Shown: positions 1-9,777, numbered from the stretch's first letter. The stretch: 61,701 nucleotides of DNA from JBMNCQ01 sp049366715 (GCA_049366715.1 JBMNCQ010000041.1:1-61701); one strand, 5' to 3'. A program made the numbers and translations. Notes: generated by a model from the sequence alone, not told the origin.

Positions 1-260
1 TCTCCCAGTCGCCGCCTTTTGTTTTTTTCTATAGAGCTGTTATTGCGACAGCCCCATGTTTTTAAGAAAACCCGATATTTTTAGCAAATAAAAGGTTTGC
101 GGAGAAAATATGGGTTTAAATGCAGGCTTTGTCTGATAATAGAACTGTTTGCCGGGTTTTATTTTTAAATTCTTTAAAATCATTATAGCTAACTATGGTT
201 CCGAAGAGTATAATTTATTTCATATTTAAAAATTTCATAAACATAATAGAGGAGAATCTT

Positions 261-1802
261 ATGGAGTTAAATGAAGAAGCATGGCATAAAATCAAAGGCG
301 ACATAATTGGCGGCATCACTGTTGCTTTTGTTGCTTTACCTCTTGCTTTAAGTTTTGGTGTTTTATCGGGAGCCGGGGCTGCCGCCGGTCTTTACGGGGC
401 AATTTTTACCGGAGTTCTGGCGTCTTTGTTTGGAGGGACAAAAGCTCAAATCTCCGGCCCCACAGGAGCTATGACGGTAGTTCTGGTTGAAATGTTTAAT
501 AAATATGATCTGGAAGGGCTTTTGGCAGCAATGGTTTTAGCAGGAATTATTCAGATCATAATGGGTGTATGTAAGCTGGGAAAATATATCCGTTTAATAC
601 CTCAGCCTACAATTATCGGGTTTACCAATGGAATCGGTATTTTAATCTTTTTGAAACAGCTGGTATATTTCAAAGACAGTCCCCTTTTAGCTTTGCTGGT
701 GATTACTTTAATGCTGGGACTGCCTTTTATTCATAAAAAGATACCTTATGCTTTACTGGCTTTAATCATCGGAACTGTAGTTGCCAAGATGTGGCTGCCC
801 ACCAATCTGGTCGTGGGGGAGATCCCGCTTGTTTTCCCGCAGCTCTATATTCCTAACTTTCTGGAATTAAATATGGTTGATATCACTAAGGCGGCTGTTA
901 TTTTAGCCCTTTTAGGTGCCATCGAATCTTTGCTTGCCTCGTTGGTTGTTGATGAAATGACGCAGACTAAACATAATAGTGACCGGGAAATAATTGGCCA
1001 AGGGATAGCAAATTTTATCTCCGCTCTTTTTGGAAATTTAATTGGTACAGGAGCTATTGTCCGGTCGGTGGTCAATGTAAATGCCGGAGGAAGAGGCAGA
1101 TTATCCGGAATTATTCACAGCCTGGTGCTTTTGGTACTGATTATAAAATTCGGCAGTTTTGCTGCCGGTATTCCCCTGGCGGTTTTGGGGGGAATACTCA
1201 TGGCTACGGCTCTTAAAATGATTGAGTATGAAGAATCGTATAAACTGGCCTGTGCCTCCAAAGAGGCCTTGGCTGTTATCGTAACCACTACAGTTCTGAC
1301 AGTTATTACCGATTTAACAACGGCAGTTGCCTTGGGCACACTATTATCTGCAATTTTGCTGTTATTCAAATTGGGCAATAGTTATTTAAAAGAATATCAA
1401 ATTGAGTGTACTGGTAATGGTAAGCGGATTAAATCCTTTACAATTGAGGGTACCTTATTTTTTGGTGTATCTGATGCAATTGTCAATGCGATAGAAGTTA
1501 AAAGTACCGGAGCGGATATTATCGTACTTAATTTAATGAATGTTCCGGCTATAGATTCTACGGGGATAATCGTTTTAGGCAGGATAAAGGAAAAGTTGGA
1601 GAACACCGGAAAAAAATTAATTATCACCGGGTTAAAAGAGGGGATTTACGAGAAGCTGGTTAAACTGGATATTTTAGATGAGACTGAAACAGATATTAAC
1701 CTGGGAAGAGTAGGGGCGGCAGTCAGCTATGCGAAAAGGCTGGCCGGTGATAATAAAGAGATACGCCTTCCCTTAAATAATTTCCAGCATGCAAAAGCAT
1801 AA
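261..1802 (+). CDS. SulP family anion transporter with C-terminal STAS domain
   Basis: This is a polytopic membrane protein of 513 residues in the SulP (SLC26-like) family, which carries sulfate, bicarbonate or related anions. The first ~390 residues are hydrophobic transmembrane segments with the family-type stretch AQISGPTGAMTVVL near residue 75, and the last ~120 residues form a STAS domain containing the IDSTGI motif. The frame is open from 195, but ATG 261 is chosen because GGAG (251-254) sits just in front of it. A terminator follows directly, so the gene is probably transcribed alone. The transported ion cannot be told from sequence; a bicarbonate role is as likely as sulfate. Confidence 0.93.
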   Translation: MELNEEAWHKIKGDIIGGITVAFVALPLALSFGVLSGAGAAAGLYGAIFTGVLASLFGGTKAQISGPTGAMTVVLVEMFNKYDLEGLLAAMVLAGIIQIIMGVCKLGKYIRLIPQPTIIGFTNGIGILIFLKQLVYFKDSPLLALLVITLMLGLPFIHKKIPYALLALIIGTVVAKMWLPTNLVVGEIPLVFPQLYIPNFLELNMVDITKAAVILALLGAIESLLASLVVDEMTQTKHNSDREIIGQGIANFISALFGNLIGTGAIVRSVVNVNAGGRGRLSGIIHSLVLLVLIIKFGSFAAGIPLAVLGGILMATALKMIEYEESYKLACASKEALAVIVTTTVLTVITDLTTAVALGTLLSAILLLFKLGNSYLKEYQIECTGNGKRIKSFTIEGTLFFGVSDAIVNAIEVKSTGADIIVLNLMNVPAIDSTGIIVLGRIKEKLENTGKKLIITGLKEGIYEKLVKLDILDETETDINLGRVGAAVSYAKRLAGDNKEIRLPLNNFQHAKA

Positions 1803-1837
1803 AGCAAAAAAGTGTCTATCGTATAAAAATTTTTTGG

Positions 1838-1870
1838 AAAAGACCGGAGCTAAGGCCGGTCTTTTTTTTG
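1838..1870 (+). terminator. Intrinsic terminator after SulP gene
   Basis: AAAAGACCGG pairs with CCGGTCTTTT around an 7-nt loop and runs into a tract of Ts. Confidence 0.85.
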
Positions 1871-1946
1871 GCAATAAATTACACTCACTTTTCGAGATGA
1901 TTTACATATCATTTATTATTATCTTTTCGATCGGAGTGATAATTTA

Positions 1947-3356
1947 ATGGGGACAGGACTAACTGCTCTGCACTGGATATATGTGCTTTTTATTTTGTTC
2001 ATAATGGGATTTATGATTATGCGCAGGGACACAACCTTTATCTGTCTGGTGGGGATTGTATCTTTAGGTTTACTGGCGACAAAGGGTTCAATATTTCAAT
2101 CCGTAATAGGTATATTTAACAGCTTTATTTATGCGATATCAGAACTTTTGGGTACCATTCTGGTCATTTCGATAATTGTTGCTATGAGTAAAATATTAAC
2201 AAAGACTGGTGTAAATGAGAAAATGGTTGCACCTTTTACCAGGCTGATTAGGACACCTTCACTGGCTTACTGGGTTATCGGAATCTTAATGATGGTAATC
2301 TCCTGGTTCTTCTGGCCTTCACCGGCAGTGGCCCTTATGGGAGCAGTTTTACTGCCTGTAGCGGTGCGGGTAGGCTTACCGGCCCTTGGTGTGGCGGTGG
2401 CTATGAATCTTTTTGGTCATGGAATCGCCTTATCCGGTGATTTTGTTATTCAGGGAGCCCCTAAACTGACTGCCGATGCCGCAGGGATCCCCGTTCAGGA
2501 TGTGGTAGCGGCAAGTATTCCGCTGGTTGCGGTAATGGGGATCGTCACAACGCTGACAGCCTTCTGGCTGTTAAAAAAAGACCTCCGCAAGGGTGTTCTT
2601 AAGGCGGAAAATGAGGGATCTGAAGCCATTGTGAGCAAAACGGAGCAGCAAAAGGAGCCGGAAGTTTTGTTGACGGCTAAATGGCAGGGGATTCTGGCCT
2701 TTGCCGTACCCTGCTTATTTTTTATTGATGTAATGATTATGATTATAGCGAATCTTCAGGGGGGCGATGCGACAGCCTTAATTGGCGGAACCTGTGTGGT
2801 TATTTTAGTGATGATTTCTTTGCTGGCCCATAAAAATGCAGGTATTGAAAAAATAACTGAATATTTAATTGAAGGTTTTCAGTTCGGTTTTAAAGTATTC
2901 GGACCTGTTATCCCCATTGCTGCTTTCTTTTATTTGGGGGATTCGGGGTTCATCGCAATATTCGGTGATTTATTGCCTCTGGGGTCTCAGGGGATTGTTA
3001 ATGATCTGGGCGCGGCTTTAGCCCATTCCGTTCCCCTTAATCCGGCGCTTGGTGCAGTAACCCTCACATCGGTAGGGGCTATAACGGGGCTGGATGGTTC
3101 CGGATTTTCCGGGATCTCTCTGGCCGGATCTGTCGCCCATTTATTTTCTTTATCAATAGGCCATGGGATTGCAACACTGACCGCTCTCGGCCAGCTTGCG
3201 GCAATCTGGGTCGGCGGGGGAACCTTAGTGCCCTGGGCGCTGATTCCCGCAGCTGCTATCTGCGGGGTAGACCCCTTTGAATTAGCAAGGCGTAATTTAC
3301 TCCCCGTTGTGATCGGACTTATTGTAACAACAATTTTTGCAATTTTTCTTATTTAG
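1947..3356 (+). CDS. Ion-transporter-superfamily integral membrane permease
   Basis: A 469-residue protein with roughly 11-12 hydrophobic segments and a charged cytoplasmic loop near residues 210-240 (KAENEGSEAIVSKTEQQKEPE). Two internally similar halves rich in Gly/Pro re-entrant-type stretches (SPAVALMGAVLLPVAVRVGLP; LNPALGAVTLTSVGAITGLD) are the layout of the CitMHS/GntP/NhaC-like ion transporter superfamily. The substrate is not evident: organic acid or Na+/H+ exchange are both possible. GGAGTG lies ahead of the ATG. It stands alone between two terminators, so context gives no substrate hint. Family placement is by overall style and is less certain than the statement that it is a secondary transporter. 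Confidence 0.75.
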   Translation: MGTGLTALHWIYVLFILFIMGFMIMRRDTTFICLVGIVSLGLLATKGSIFQSVIGIFNSFIYAISELLGTILVISIIVAMSKILTKTGVNEKMVAPFTRLIRTPSLAYWVIGILMMVISWFFWPSPAVALMGAVLLPVAVRVGLPALGVAVAMNLFGHGIALSGDFVIQGAPKLTADAAGIPVQDVVAASIPLVAVMGIVTTLTAFWLLKKDLRKGVLKAENEGSEAIVSKTEQQKEPEVLLTAKWQGILAFAVPCLFFIDVMIMIIANLQGGDATALIGGTCVVILVMISLLAHKNAGIEKITEYLIEGFQFGFKVFGPVIPIAAFFYLGDSGFIAIFGDLLPLGSQGIVNDLGAALAHSVPLNPALGAVTLTSVGAITGLDGSGFSGISLAGSVAHLFSLSIGHGIATLTALGQLAAIWVGGGTLVPWALIPAAAICGVDPFELARRNLLPVVIGLIVTTIFAIFLI

Positions 3357-3400
3357 TGGAGCTAAAAGCAGCAGCGATCTAAAATTGTTTAAAATCTTTA

Positions 3401-3430
3401 CTCAGACATACTTGTCTGAGTTTGTTTTTT
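3401..3430 (+). terminator. Intrinsic terminator after the permease
   Basis: Perfect 8-bp stem CTCAGACA / TGTCTGAG with a TACT loop followed by TTTGTTTTTT. Confidence 0.9.
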
Positions 3431-3540
3431 AGCAGATCCCGGTTAAGCATGCAAACCATAGACTGGGGGTCCTTTTGAGAATTTTTAGAGGAGATAATAT
3501 TTTCGGCATATTTCAGCATATTTCTAGTTTTCACAAAAAA

Positions 3541-3569
3541 TTGCTTTAATATTAAGGGCAAATATTATA
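3541..3569 (+). promoter_or_regulatory. Putative sigma-A promoter for the soluble chemoreceptor
   Basis: TTGCTT at 3541-3546 and an AT-rich -10 (TATTAT at 3563 or ATTATA at 3564) lie 16-17 nt apart, about 35 nt ahead of the start codon. The -10 is not a unique choice. Confidence 0.4.
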
Positions 3570-3604
3570 GAATATTATGGAAATATATATTTTTGGAGGG
3601 TATT

Positions 3605-4462
3605 ATGGTTATTAAAACTACTGCAGAAGCGCTAGGCAAATTTCAAGAGCTGGCACCTTTTTTTAATGAGGTTGTTGAGGAAGATATCGGTTTTTTTGTC
3701 TATGATACAAGTGAACTTTTAGCATATGTGCCCGGTTCAAAGATTGATCTGGCTTTACAGGCAGGCAGCCCCATTGCCCCCGGTTCAATACCTGATAAGT
3801 GCCTGAAAACGGCCAAGCGGATTGTGACAATGATAAGCGGAGAGAGATCCAGATGCGGGGTGCCCTATTTAAGCTGTGCAACACCGATTTTTTCTGCAGA
3901 GGATAATGCTGTCATCGGCTGCATTATCACAAATCAAAGTTTGGATACATACGAAAAAATCGTTGATGTTTCTAAAAGTCTGGATAATACGTCTCAAGAA
4001 TTTTCTTCGGCCATGGAAGAAATGTCGGCCCAGGCTCAGGAGCTGGCGGAGACAATCAGTTTAGTAAATAGTATGGGCAAAACGGCCTACAATGATATCG
4101 TTAAGACCGATGAGATCATTATGTTTATCCGTAGTGTTGCCGAACAAACAAATTTATTAGGTTTAAATGCTGCCATAGAAGCGGCCCGGGTCGGGGAATT
4201 AGGGCGAGGATTTGGTGTTGTGGCTGAGGAAATCAGGAAGTTATCCAGTGACAGCGGTAAATCCACGAAGGATATAACGGAAGTGCTGACCAACATTAAA
4301 AATGAGATCAGTGCTTTAACCACCCGGATCAACCAAATCGAAAACGCAGTGCAGGAGCAGGCCGGGGTAATTGAAGAAATTACGGCTTCCAGTACCGAAC
4401 TGGCTCATCTGGCCAATGATACGTATCTCCTGGCCCAGAAAATGTTTAACCTGACAGAATAA
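3605..4462 (+). CDS. Soluble methyl-accepting chemotaxis protein
   Basis: A 285-residue chemoreceptor without transmembrane segments or a HAMP domain. Residues 1-120 form an unidentified sensory domain with three Cys (around residues 62-97) that may bind a small ligand or cofactor; residues ~130-285 are the signalling helical hairpin, with the family tip AEQTNLLGLNAAIEAAR and following GRGFGVVAEEIRKLS. ATG 3605 is preferred over the in-frame TTG at 3593 because GGAGGG (3595-3600) is its ribosome site. It would signal through CheA/CheW encoded elsewhere. Cytoplasmic location implies it senses an internal cue. The short signalling module resembles other small clostridial receptors. Confidence 0.88.
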   Translation: MVIKTTAEALGKFQELAPFFNEVVEEDIGFFVYDTSELLAYVPGSKIDLALQAGSPIAPGSIPDKCLKTAKRIVTMISGERSRCGVPYLSCATPIFSAEDNAVIGCIITNQSLDTYEKIVDVSKSLDNTSQEFSSAMEEMSAQAQELAETISLVNSMGKTAYNDIVKTDEIIMFIRSVAEQTNLLGLNAAIEAARVGELGRGFGVVAEEIRKLSSDSGKSTKDITEVLTNIKNEISALTTRINQIENAVQEQAGVIEEITASSTELAHLANDTYLLAQKMFNLTE

Positions 4463-4605
4463 CCCTGGAAACACGAATTTTAATCCGGATTGAATTTATT
4501 GTAAAAGTGCTTATCTTAAGGATAAGTACTTTTGTTTTTCCATACCTTTAAAAATGGGTGATAATTAGGGATAATAGATACAGGGTTATTCAGAGGAGTG
4601 ATATT

Positions 4606-5523
4606 GTGAACAGGCATCATCTTGAGTTATATAAAGTAGTAGCAGAGAAAAAGAGCTTTTCACAAGCGTCGGAAATACTGCACATTAGCCAGCCAGCCAT
4701 TTCACAACAGATACAATTTCTCGAAGAGCATTTAGGTGTCAAACTTTTTAACAGGACAACCCGGAAAGTTTCATTAACCGAGGAAGGTAAAATTCTTTAC
4801 CAGTATGCGATCCAAATCTGTAATCTATTTGCTGAGGCGGAGAAAACTTTGAGTGAATTTAGCCGGATTGTTAAAGGCTCCCTGGCTATCGGTGCGAGCC
4901 AAACCATCGGAGAATATTTTCTGCCCAAATTTATCGGCGGCTTTAAAGGGCTTTATCCCCAGGTTCAAATCAGTATCAATGTTTTTAATACCCAGCATAT
5001 CATTAAAGATGTGATTGATCAGACCCTTGATTTAGGTTTAATAGAGGGAGAGGTGGAAAATGATAATCTTATTATTATCCCTTTTATGGACGACGAGTTA
5101 TTAGTAATCGTGAATCCTAATCATCCGCTGGCTCAGCAAAAATCCATTAGTTTTGAACAGCTTACCTGTTTTCCCTTTGTCCTGCGGGAGAAAGGCTCCG
5201 GGACCAGGCAGATTATGGAAAGCGCTTTTGAAAAAGCAGGACTGGATACTGAGAGTATTTCGGTCATCTTGGAACTTGGCAGTACGGAAGCGGTAAAATC
5301 TGCTGTTGAAGCCAATTTAGGGATATCCATCTTATCCAAAAGGACGATTCAAAAAGAAATAGAATATAAGATTTTAAAAGCTCTACCGATAGAAGGTTTG
5401 AAAATTTTAAGGAAATTTTATGTGATTAGTAATTCCAAAAGACATAATACCACGGCCATGGAACATTTTTTTAATTTTATTTACGGTGAAAAAACAGAGA
5501 TTAACAATGAGGGGCAAAAATGA
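4606..5523 (+). CDS. LysR family transcriptional regulator
   Basis: A 305-residue LysR-type regulator. Residues ~1-60 carry the winged helix-turn-helix (FSQASEILHISQPAISQQI, then GVKLFNRTTRKVSLTEEG), and residues ~90-295 form the periplasmic-binding-protein-like effector domain, similar in style to CysL/YwfK-type members. The frame opens at 4558, but GTG 4606 is chosen because GAGGAG (4593-4598) precedes it and the HTH then starts at the usual distance. It is followed 51 nt later by a CBS-domain gene that may share its transcript. No divergent target gene is adjacent, so its regulon is unknown. Confidence 0.9.
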   Translation: MNRHHLELYKVVAEKKSFSQASEILHISQPAISQQIQFLEEHLGVKLFNRTTRKVSLTEEGKILYQYAIQICNLFAEAEKTLSEFSRIVKGSLAIGASQTIGEYFLPKFIGGFKGLYPQVQISINVFNTQHIIKDVIDQTLDLGLIEGEVENDNLIIIPFMDDELLVIVNPNHPLAQQKSISFEQLTCFPFVLREKGSGTRQIMESAFEKAGLDTESISVILELGSTEAVKSAVEANLGISILSKRTIQKEIEYKILKALPIEGLKILRKFYVISNSKRHNTTAMEHFFNFIYGEKTEINNEGQK

Positions 5524-5574
5524 TAACATAATAATTGAATAATAATTACAAAAATTTTCACTAAGGAGTAGACA

Positions 5575-5982
5575 ATGTCAAAAAATATTTCTTTCTTCCT
5601 GGTTCCTAAGCAAGAGGTGGTATATTTGGCAACGGGTTCTACTATGCGGCAGGCTTTAGAAAAGATGGAATACCACCGTTATTCTGCCGTTCCTCTTATT
5701 GATGAAGGAGGGAAATATGTCGGTACCTTAACTGAAGGGGATTTGTTATGGAAAATGAAGAATACTCCCGGGCTAAGTTTTGAAAATACGCATAAAATAT
5801 ATATATGTGATATTCCCCAAAGGGTACAGAACACCCCTGTCCGCATTAATGCGAAAATGGAGGATTTAATAGAACTTGCAATCACGCAGAATTTTGTTCC
5901 GGTAGTTGATGATCATGATGTCTTTATCGGCATAGTCAGAAGGCGGGAAATTATAGAATACTTCCTCAGTTGTTATGTATGA
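5575..5982 (+). CDS. CBS-domain pair protein
   Basis: A 135-residue cytoplasmic protein made of two CBS motifs (about 15-65 and 80-135; IDEGGKYVGTLTEGDLLWKM and VVDDHDVFIGIVRRREIIEYF). Such stand-alone CBS pairs bind adenine nucleotides (AMP, ATP, S-adenosylmethionine) and often act as regulatory modules; it resembles the YkuL/AcuB-like small CBS proteins. AAGGAG lies 8 nt ahead of the ATG. It lies just downstream of the LysR gene, suggesting joint expression, but its partner is unknown. Confidence 0.88.
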   Translation: MSKNISFFLVPKQEVVYLATGSTMRQALEKMEYHRYSAVPLIDEGGKYVGTLTEGDLLWKMKNTPGLSFENTHKIYICDIPQRVQNTPVRINAKMEDLIELAITQNFVPVVDDHDVFIGIVRRREIIEYFLSCYV

Positions 5983-6122
5983 AGTAGTAAGCGGCTATTT
6001 TTGACTGATAACTGGTCAAGTTTAAAGATTATCGATTAGAGTTCATAGTCAGCCTTCTAAATTCTTCGCCTGCCTTTATGCACTGTGAAAGCGCTGTTAT
6101 CGTAAGAATAGTATGAATATGA

Positions 6123-6159
6123 AAAAAGCCGGGATTAGAGTTGCTAACCCCGGCTTTTT
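6123..6159. terminator. Bidirectional terminator between convergent genes
   Basis: AAAAAGCCGGG...CTAACCCCGGCTTTTT forms a 16-bp stem with one mismatch. A-run on the left and T-run on the right fit use by both the CBS gene (plus) and the transketolase genes (minus). Confidence 0.8.
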
Positions 6160-6258
6160 ATGTATTTGCCGCCGATTCTCTCTTGTTTTTGTTTCTAACC
6201 AAGGTCTGATCATAAAACTTCTTCCCAAATCTAATTCTCTATTTTCAACTCTCGATTC

Positions 6259-7209
6259 TCATTGACAAGTCTTTTTCCTCACCAGGACCTTTAATGCTGC
6301 CTGATAAATGTGCCGGGCAGTAAGTCCATATTTGTCCGCTAATTCTTCAGGAGTCCCTGATTCCCCAAAGGTATCTTTAATCCCTACCATTTCCAGGGGT
6401 ACGGGGTTGTTTTGCACGATTACCTCGGCGACAGCACCGCCTAAACCACCGTAAATTTGATGTTCCTCGGCGGTAACCAGCGCTCCTGTCTCAGCAGCAG
6501 CAGCTATTATGGCCTGTTTGTCCAGGGGTTTAACCGTATGCATATTGATCACCCTTGCGGAGATATTCTTTTTATTCAGCTCAGCGGCAGCCTGAAGGGC
6601 TTCATATAAAATCGGTCCGCAGCCGATAATGGTTAAATCACTTCCTGTTTTGAGGGTAATGGATTTACCGATCTCAAAAGGCGCTGAATCTGTAGTAAAG
6701 ACCGGTGTTGCCTCCCTGGCAAACCGTAAATAGACCGGACCCTTTTGGTTAGCCGCAGCTATAGTTGCTTTTTTGGATTCCACGGCATCGCAGGGAACTA
6801 CCAGAGTCATATGGGGGAGGACACGCATCAATGCTATTTCTTCCAAAGCCTGGTGGGTAGCGCCGTCCGGCCCAACTGAAATACCGCCGTGGGCGCCGGC
6901 TATTTTGACATTTAATGCGGCATAAGCAATTGTTGTTCTGATCTGATCCCAGGCTCTGCCGGCGACAAATACTCCGTATGTAGTAACAAAGGGGATTTTA
7001 TCTGCTAAGGCGAGACCGGCGGCAGTACCCAGCATATCCTGTTCAGCAATTCCCAGATCAAAAAAACGCTCCGGAAACTCTTTCTTAAACCAATCGGTTC
7101 TGGTTGATTTGGCTAGGTCGGCGTCAAGTACGAGAACCCGGGGGTTTGCTTTGCCTAATGCTAATAAGCCTTCTCCATATCCGTCGCGGGTGGATTTCAT
7201 TGTTACCAT
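6259..7209 (-). CDS. Transketolase C-terminal subunit
   Basis: The 316-residue C-terminal half of a split transketolase (pyrimidine-binding and C-terminal domains), which moves two-carbon ketol units in the pentose phosphate pathway with thiamine diphosphate. The segment DLGIAEQDMLGTAAGLA holds the conserved Glu that activates the cofactor; a transketolase C-domain follows (~190-310). The open frame extends 28 codons further upstream, but that part overlaps the neighbouring gene. The ATG giving MVTMKST is preceded by GGAGGT at the proper distance, so it is chosen. Ten nucleotides separate it from the N-terminal subunit gene, and both subunits are needed. Confidence 0.93.
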   Translation of the reverse strand: MVTMKSTRDGYGEGLLALGKANPRVLVLDADLAKSTRTDWFKKEFPERFFDLGIAEQDMLGTAAGLALADKIPFVTTYGVFVAGRAWDQIRTTIAYAALNVKIAGAHGGISVGPDGATHQALEEIALMRVLPHMTLVVPCDAVESKKATIAAANQKGPVYLRFAREATPVFTTDSAPFEIGKSITLKTGSDLTIIGCGPILYEALQAAAELNKKNISARVINMHTVKPLDKQAIIAAAAETGALVTAEEHQIYGGLGGAVAEVIVQNNPVPLEMVGIKDTFGESGTPEELADKYGLTARHIYQAALKVLVRKKTCQ

Positions 7210-7219
7210 AGTATACCTC

Positions 7220-8041
7220 CTAACCATAAATTTCCTTGAGGGCATTTTGCAATTCAATTTTATTTGGTGCTTTACCATGCCAGCCGGCTTCATTTTCCAT
7301 AAAGGAAATGCCTTTGCCTTTGGTGGTAGTGGCTATGATGACACTGGGTTTACCTTTAACTTGTGCGGCTTCTCCGTATGCTTTCTCTATTGCCGCAGTG
7401 TCGTGACCGTCTACCTCAATCACATGCCAGTTAAAGGAGGACCATTTTTCTTTGAGGGGTGCGATCCCCTTGACATCTTCTACTTTCCCGTCTATTTGCA
7501 GGTTATTATAATCAATAATCCCGCAGACATTATCCAGCTTATAATGGGCCGACGTCATAGCGGCCTCCCAGATCTGACCCTCCTGAAGCTCCCCGTCACC
7601 CATTAAGGAGTAGACCCGGTAGCTTTTATGATCCAGTTTCCCGGCAATTGCTAAGCCATTTGCGATAGAAAGTCCCTGACCTAAAGAACCGCTGGAAGTC
7701 TCTAAACCCGGAAGTGCTTTCATATTGGGGTGACCCTGCAGCCTGCTTCCTAATTTTCTCAGGGTTATTAATTCTTCAACAGGAAAATAACCACTGCGGG
7801 CCATTACCGCGTAAAGCACCGGGTTAGCATGGCCTTTAGAAAGGATGAAACGGTCCCGGTCCGGCCAGTTAATTTCTTGAGGACGATGTCTCAATACTTT
7901 GAAATACAGTACGCTTAAAAGTTCCACTGCCGACAGGCTTCCGCCGGGATGACCCGAGCCTGCTGCTTCTGTCATCCTTAAAATATCGGCCCGGATATCC
8001 TGGCAAATTTTTCCGAGATCCGGCATAGCATTAGCGTCCAT
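7220..8041 (-). CDS. Transketolase N-terminal subunit
   Basis: The 273-residue thiamine-diphosphate-binding half of a split transketolase. It contains GSGHPGGSLS near residue 30 and the cofactor motif beginning GDGELQEGQ and ending at the NN pair (DYNNLQIDG). It is the first gene of a two-gene minus-strand operon with the C-terminal subunit. ATG 8041 is chosen over the adjacent TTG 8044; AAAGGAG lies upstream. Split transketolases are common in Clostridia and archaea. The complex supplies pentose and erythrose phosphates in the cytoplasm. Confidence 0.94.
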   Translation of the reverse strand: MDANAMPDLGKICQDIRADILRMTEAAGSGHPGGSLSAVELLSVLYFKVLRHRPQEINWPDRDRFILSKGHANPVLYAVMARSGYFPVEELITLRKLGSRLQGHPNMKALPGLETSSGSLGQGLSIANGLAIAGKLDHKSYRVYSLMGDGELQEGQIWEAAMTSAHYKLDNVCGIIDYNNLQIDGKVEDVKGIAPLKEKWSSFNWHVIEVDGHDTAAIEKAYGEAAQVKGKPSVIIATTTKGKGISFMENEAGWHGKAPNKIELQNALKEIYG

Positions 8042-8129
8042 CAATTCATCTCCTTTATAAGAAAATACTGTAAATTATATTTATCATTATAGCAGAATAA
8101 AATTAGATATTAAAATTCAACTTTTTCTT

Positions 8130-8158
8130 TTGCATTCTTTATAAACACCATTTATAAT
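8130..8158 (+). promoter_or_regulatory. Sigma-A promoter for threonine synthase
   Basis: TTGCAT (8130-8135), a 17-nt spacer and a perfect TATAAT (8153-8158), about 80 nt ahead of the thrC start. Confidence 0.75.
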
Positions 8159-8240
8159 AGTAAAAACAGAGTTTGCAGGAAATAAAAAGATTTTCACGAA
8201 TATGATACAAGTTATAAATTTTTATAAAGGAGTCTGGAAA

Positions 8241-9737
8241 ATGTATATAAGTACGCGAGGTAACTATCAAAAAGTAACGGCAGCGGAAGCAATTAAAATG
8301 GGGATGGTTCCTCCCGGGGGCTTATTTGTACCGGAAAGTATTCCCCGTATTCGTGAATCCCGGCTGGCAGAAATGGTGGGGCAGGAATACCAGGAGATCG
8401 CGAAAAGAATTATCAGTTTATTTTTAGATGATTATTCTAAAAGTGAAATAGATGAGTGTGTGACAAAAGCATACAATTTAGATAATTTTGACCATGAAGA
8501 TATGGCTCCTTTACATAAATTGGATGAGTCCACTTATATTTTGGAGCTTTGGCATGGCCCTACGGCTGCCTTTAAAGACATGGCCCTGCAGATTATGCCT
8601 TATTTTCTCTCGCTGGCCATTGAAAAAGTTGGCTCTCAAAAAGAAGTGGTGATACTGGTAGCTACTTCCGGTGATACCGGCAAAGCAGCTTTAGAAGGCT
8701 TTAAAGATGTTCCGGGTATCAAAATTATCGTCTTTTTTCCTTATCAAGGCGTAAGCAAGGTCCAGGAACTGCAAATGGCGACAACAGACGGTGATAATAC
8801 TTATGTTGTTGCAGTTGAAGGTAATTTTGATGACTGTCAAAGTGCAGTCAAGGATATTTTTGCCAGTACACAGTTTAAGGCTGTTTTAGATGAACGGGGC
8901 TATGCGTTATCATCTGCCAATTCGATTAACTGGGGGCGGCTGCTGCCCCAAATTGTCTATTATTTTGCTTCGTATCTTAAACTTGTCACCGACGGGGAAA
9001 TAAAGCTGGGAGAGAAAGTTAATTTTGTAGTGCCGACAGGTAATTTCGGTAACATTTTGGCCGGCTGGTATGCTTATAAAATGGGACTTCCCGTAAACAA
9101 ATTTATCTGTGCTTCCAACGAAAATAAAGTACTTACCGATTTTTTCAGAACAGGTACTTATAACAGGAAGAGAGATTTTAAGCAGACCAACAGTCCGTCA
9201 ATGGATATTTTAATTTCCAGCAATCTGGAAAGATTCCTTTTTGAAATAACCGGTCATGATGCGGATAAAATAAGGCAGTGGATGGATGAATTAAATTCCG
9301 CAGGACAATTCACCGTAAACCCGGAGACGAAAGAAGCTATTGCAGAGATTTTAGCCGGCGGATCTGCGACTGAAGAGGAAACTTTAAAAATAATCAAAGA
9401 TAATTTTATGAAGAACAAATACACTTTTGATACCCATACGGCCGTTGCCGTTAAAGTATATCAGGATTACGCGGGCCAGACGGGAGACCGCACTAAGACG
9501 ATAATAGAAGCTACTGCCAGCCCCTTTAAATTCAACAGCAGTGTCTTACAAGCGATACAAGGGGAAGCTGCTGTAACGGATAAAGATGAACTGCAGATTT
9601 TAGATGAATTAAGCAGTTTGAGCGGCTTACCAATCCACCCCGGTTTAAGAAATCTGGCGGATAAGCCTGTACTGCATACAACTGTCTGCCAAAAGGATGA
9701 AATGAAAAAGGAAATAGAAAAGATACTGAATTTGTAA
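8241..9737 (+). CDS. thrC: Threonine synthase
   Basis: A 498-residue pyridoxal-phosphate enzyme that converts O-phosphohomoserine to threonine, the last step of threonine synthesis. The N-terminal domain begins MYISTRGNYQKVTAAEAI, as in the long (yeast/E. coli-type) threonine synthases; the cofactor Lys lies in GPTAAFKDMA (~residue 113), and the glycine-rich phosphate-binding turn is VPTGNFGNILAGW (~272). ATG 8241 is chosen over the upstream in-frame ATG at 8202 because AAAGGAG (8226-8232) serves it. It has its own promoter and terminator, so it is a single-gene unit; other aspartate-pathway genes are not here. Confidence 0.95.
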   Translation: MYISTRGNYQKVTAAEAIKMGMVPPGGLFVPESIPRIRESRLAEMVGQEYQEIAKRIISLFLDDYSKSEIDECVTKAYNLDNFDHEDMAPLHKLDESTYILELWHGPTAAFKDMALQIMPYFLSLAIEKVGSQKEVVILVATSGDTGKAALEGFKDVPGIKIIVFFPYQGVSKVQELQMATTDGDNTYVVAVEGNFDDCQSAVKDIFASTQFKAVLDERGYALSSANSINWGRLLPQIVYYFASYLKLVTDGEIKLGEKVNFVVPTGNFGNILAGWYAYKMGLPVNKFICASNENKVLTDFFRTGTYNRKRDFKQTNSPSMDILISSNLERFLFEITGHDADKIRQWMDELNSAGQFTVNPETKEAIAEILAGGSATEEETLKIIKDNFMKNKYTFDTHTAVAVKVYQDYAGQTGDRTKTIIEATASPFKFNSSVLQAIQGEAAVTDKDELQILDELSSLSGLPIHPGLRNLADKPVLHTTVCQKDEMKKEIEKILNL

Positions 9738-9741
9738 GCTT

Positions 9742-9777
9742 AAAAGATCCGGTGATATCACCGGATCTTTTAATTTT
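9742..9777 (+). terminator. Intrinsic terminator after thrC
   Basis: A 30-nt perfect palindrome (AAAAGATCCGGTGAT and its complement) followed by AATTTTTT. Confidence 0.88.

Noticed and set aside
1..194. Possible leader RNA ahead of the SulP gene
   Set aside because: I found no known riboswitch signature or convincing promoter in it.
3379..3561. 60-codon minus-strand frame
   Set aside because: It lies across a clear terminator and the promoter of the next gene and has no ribosome site.
7109..7606. 165-codon plus-strand frame over the transketolase genes
   Set aside because: It overlaps both strongly supported transketolase subunit genes in antisense and has no family-like sequence.
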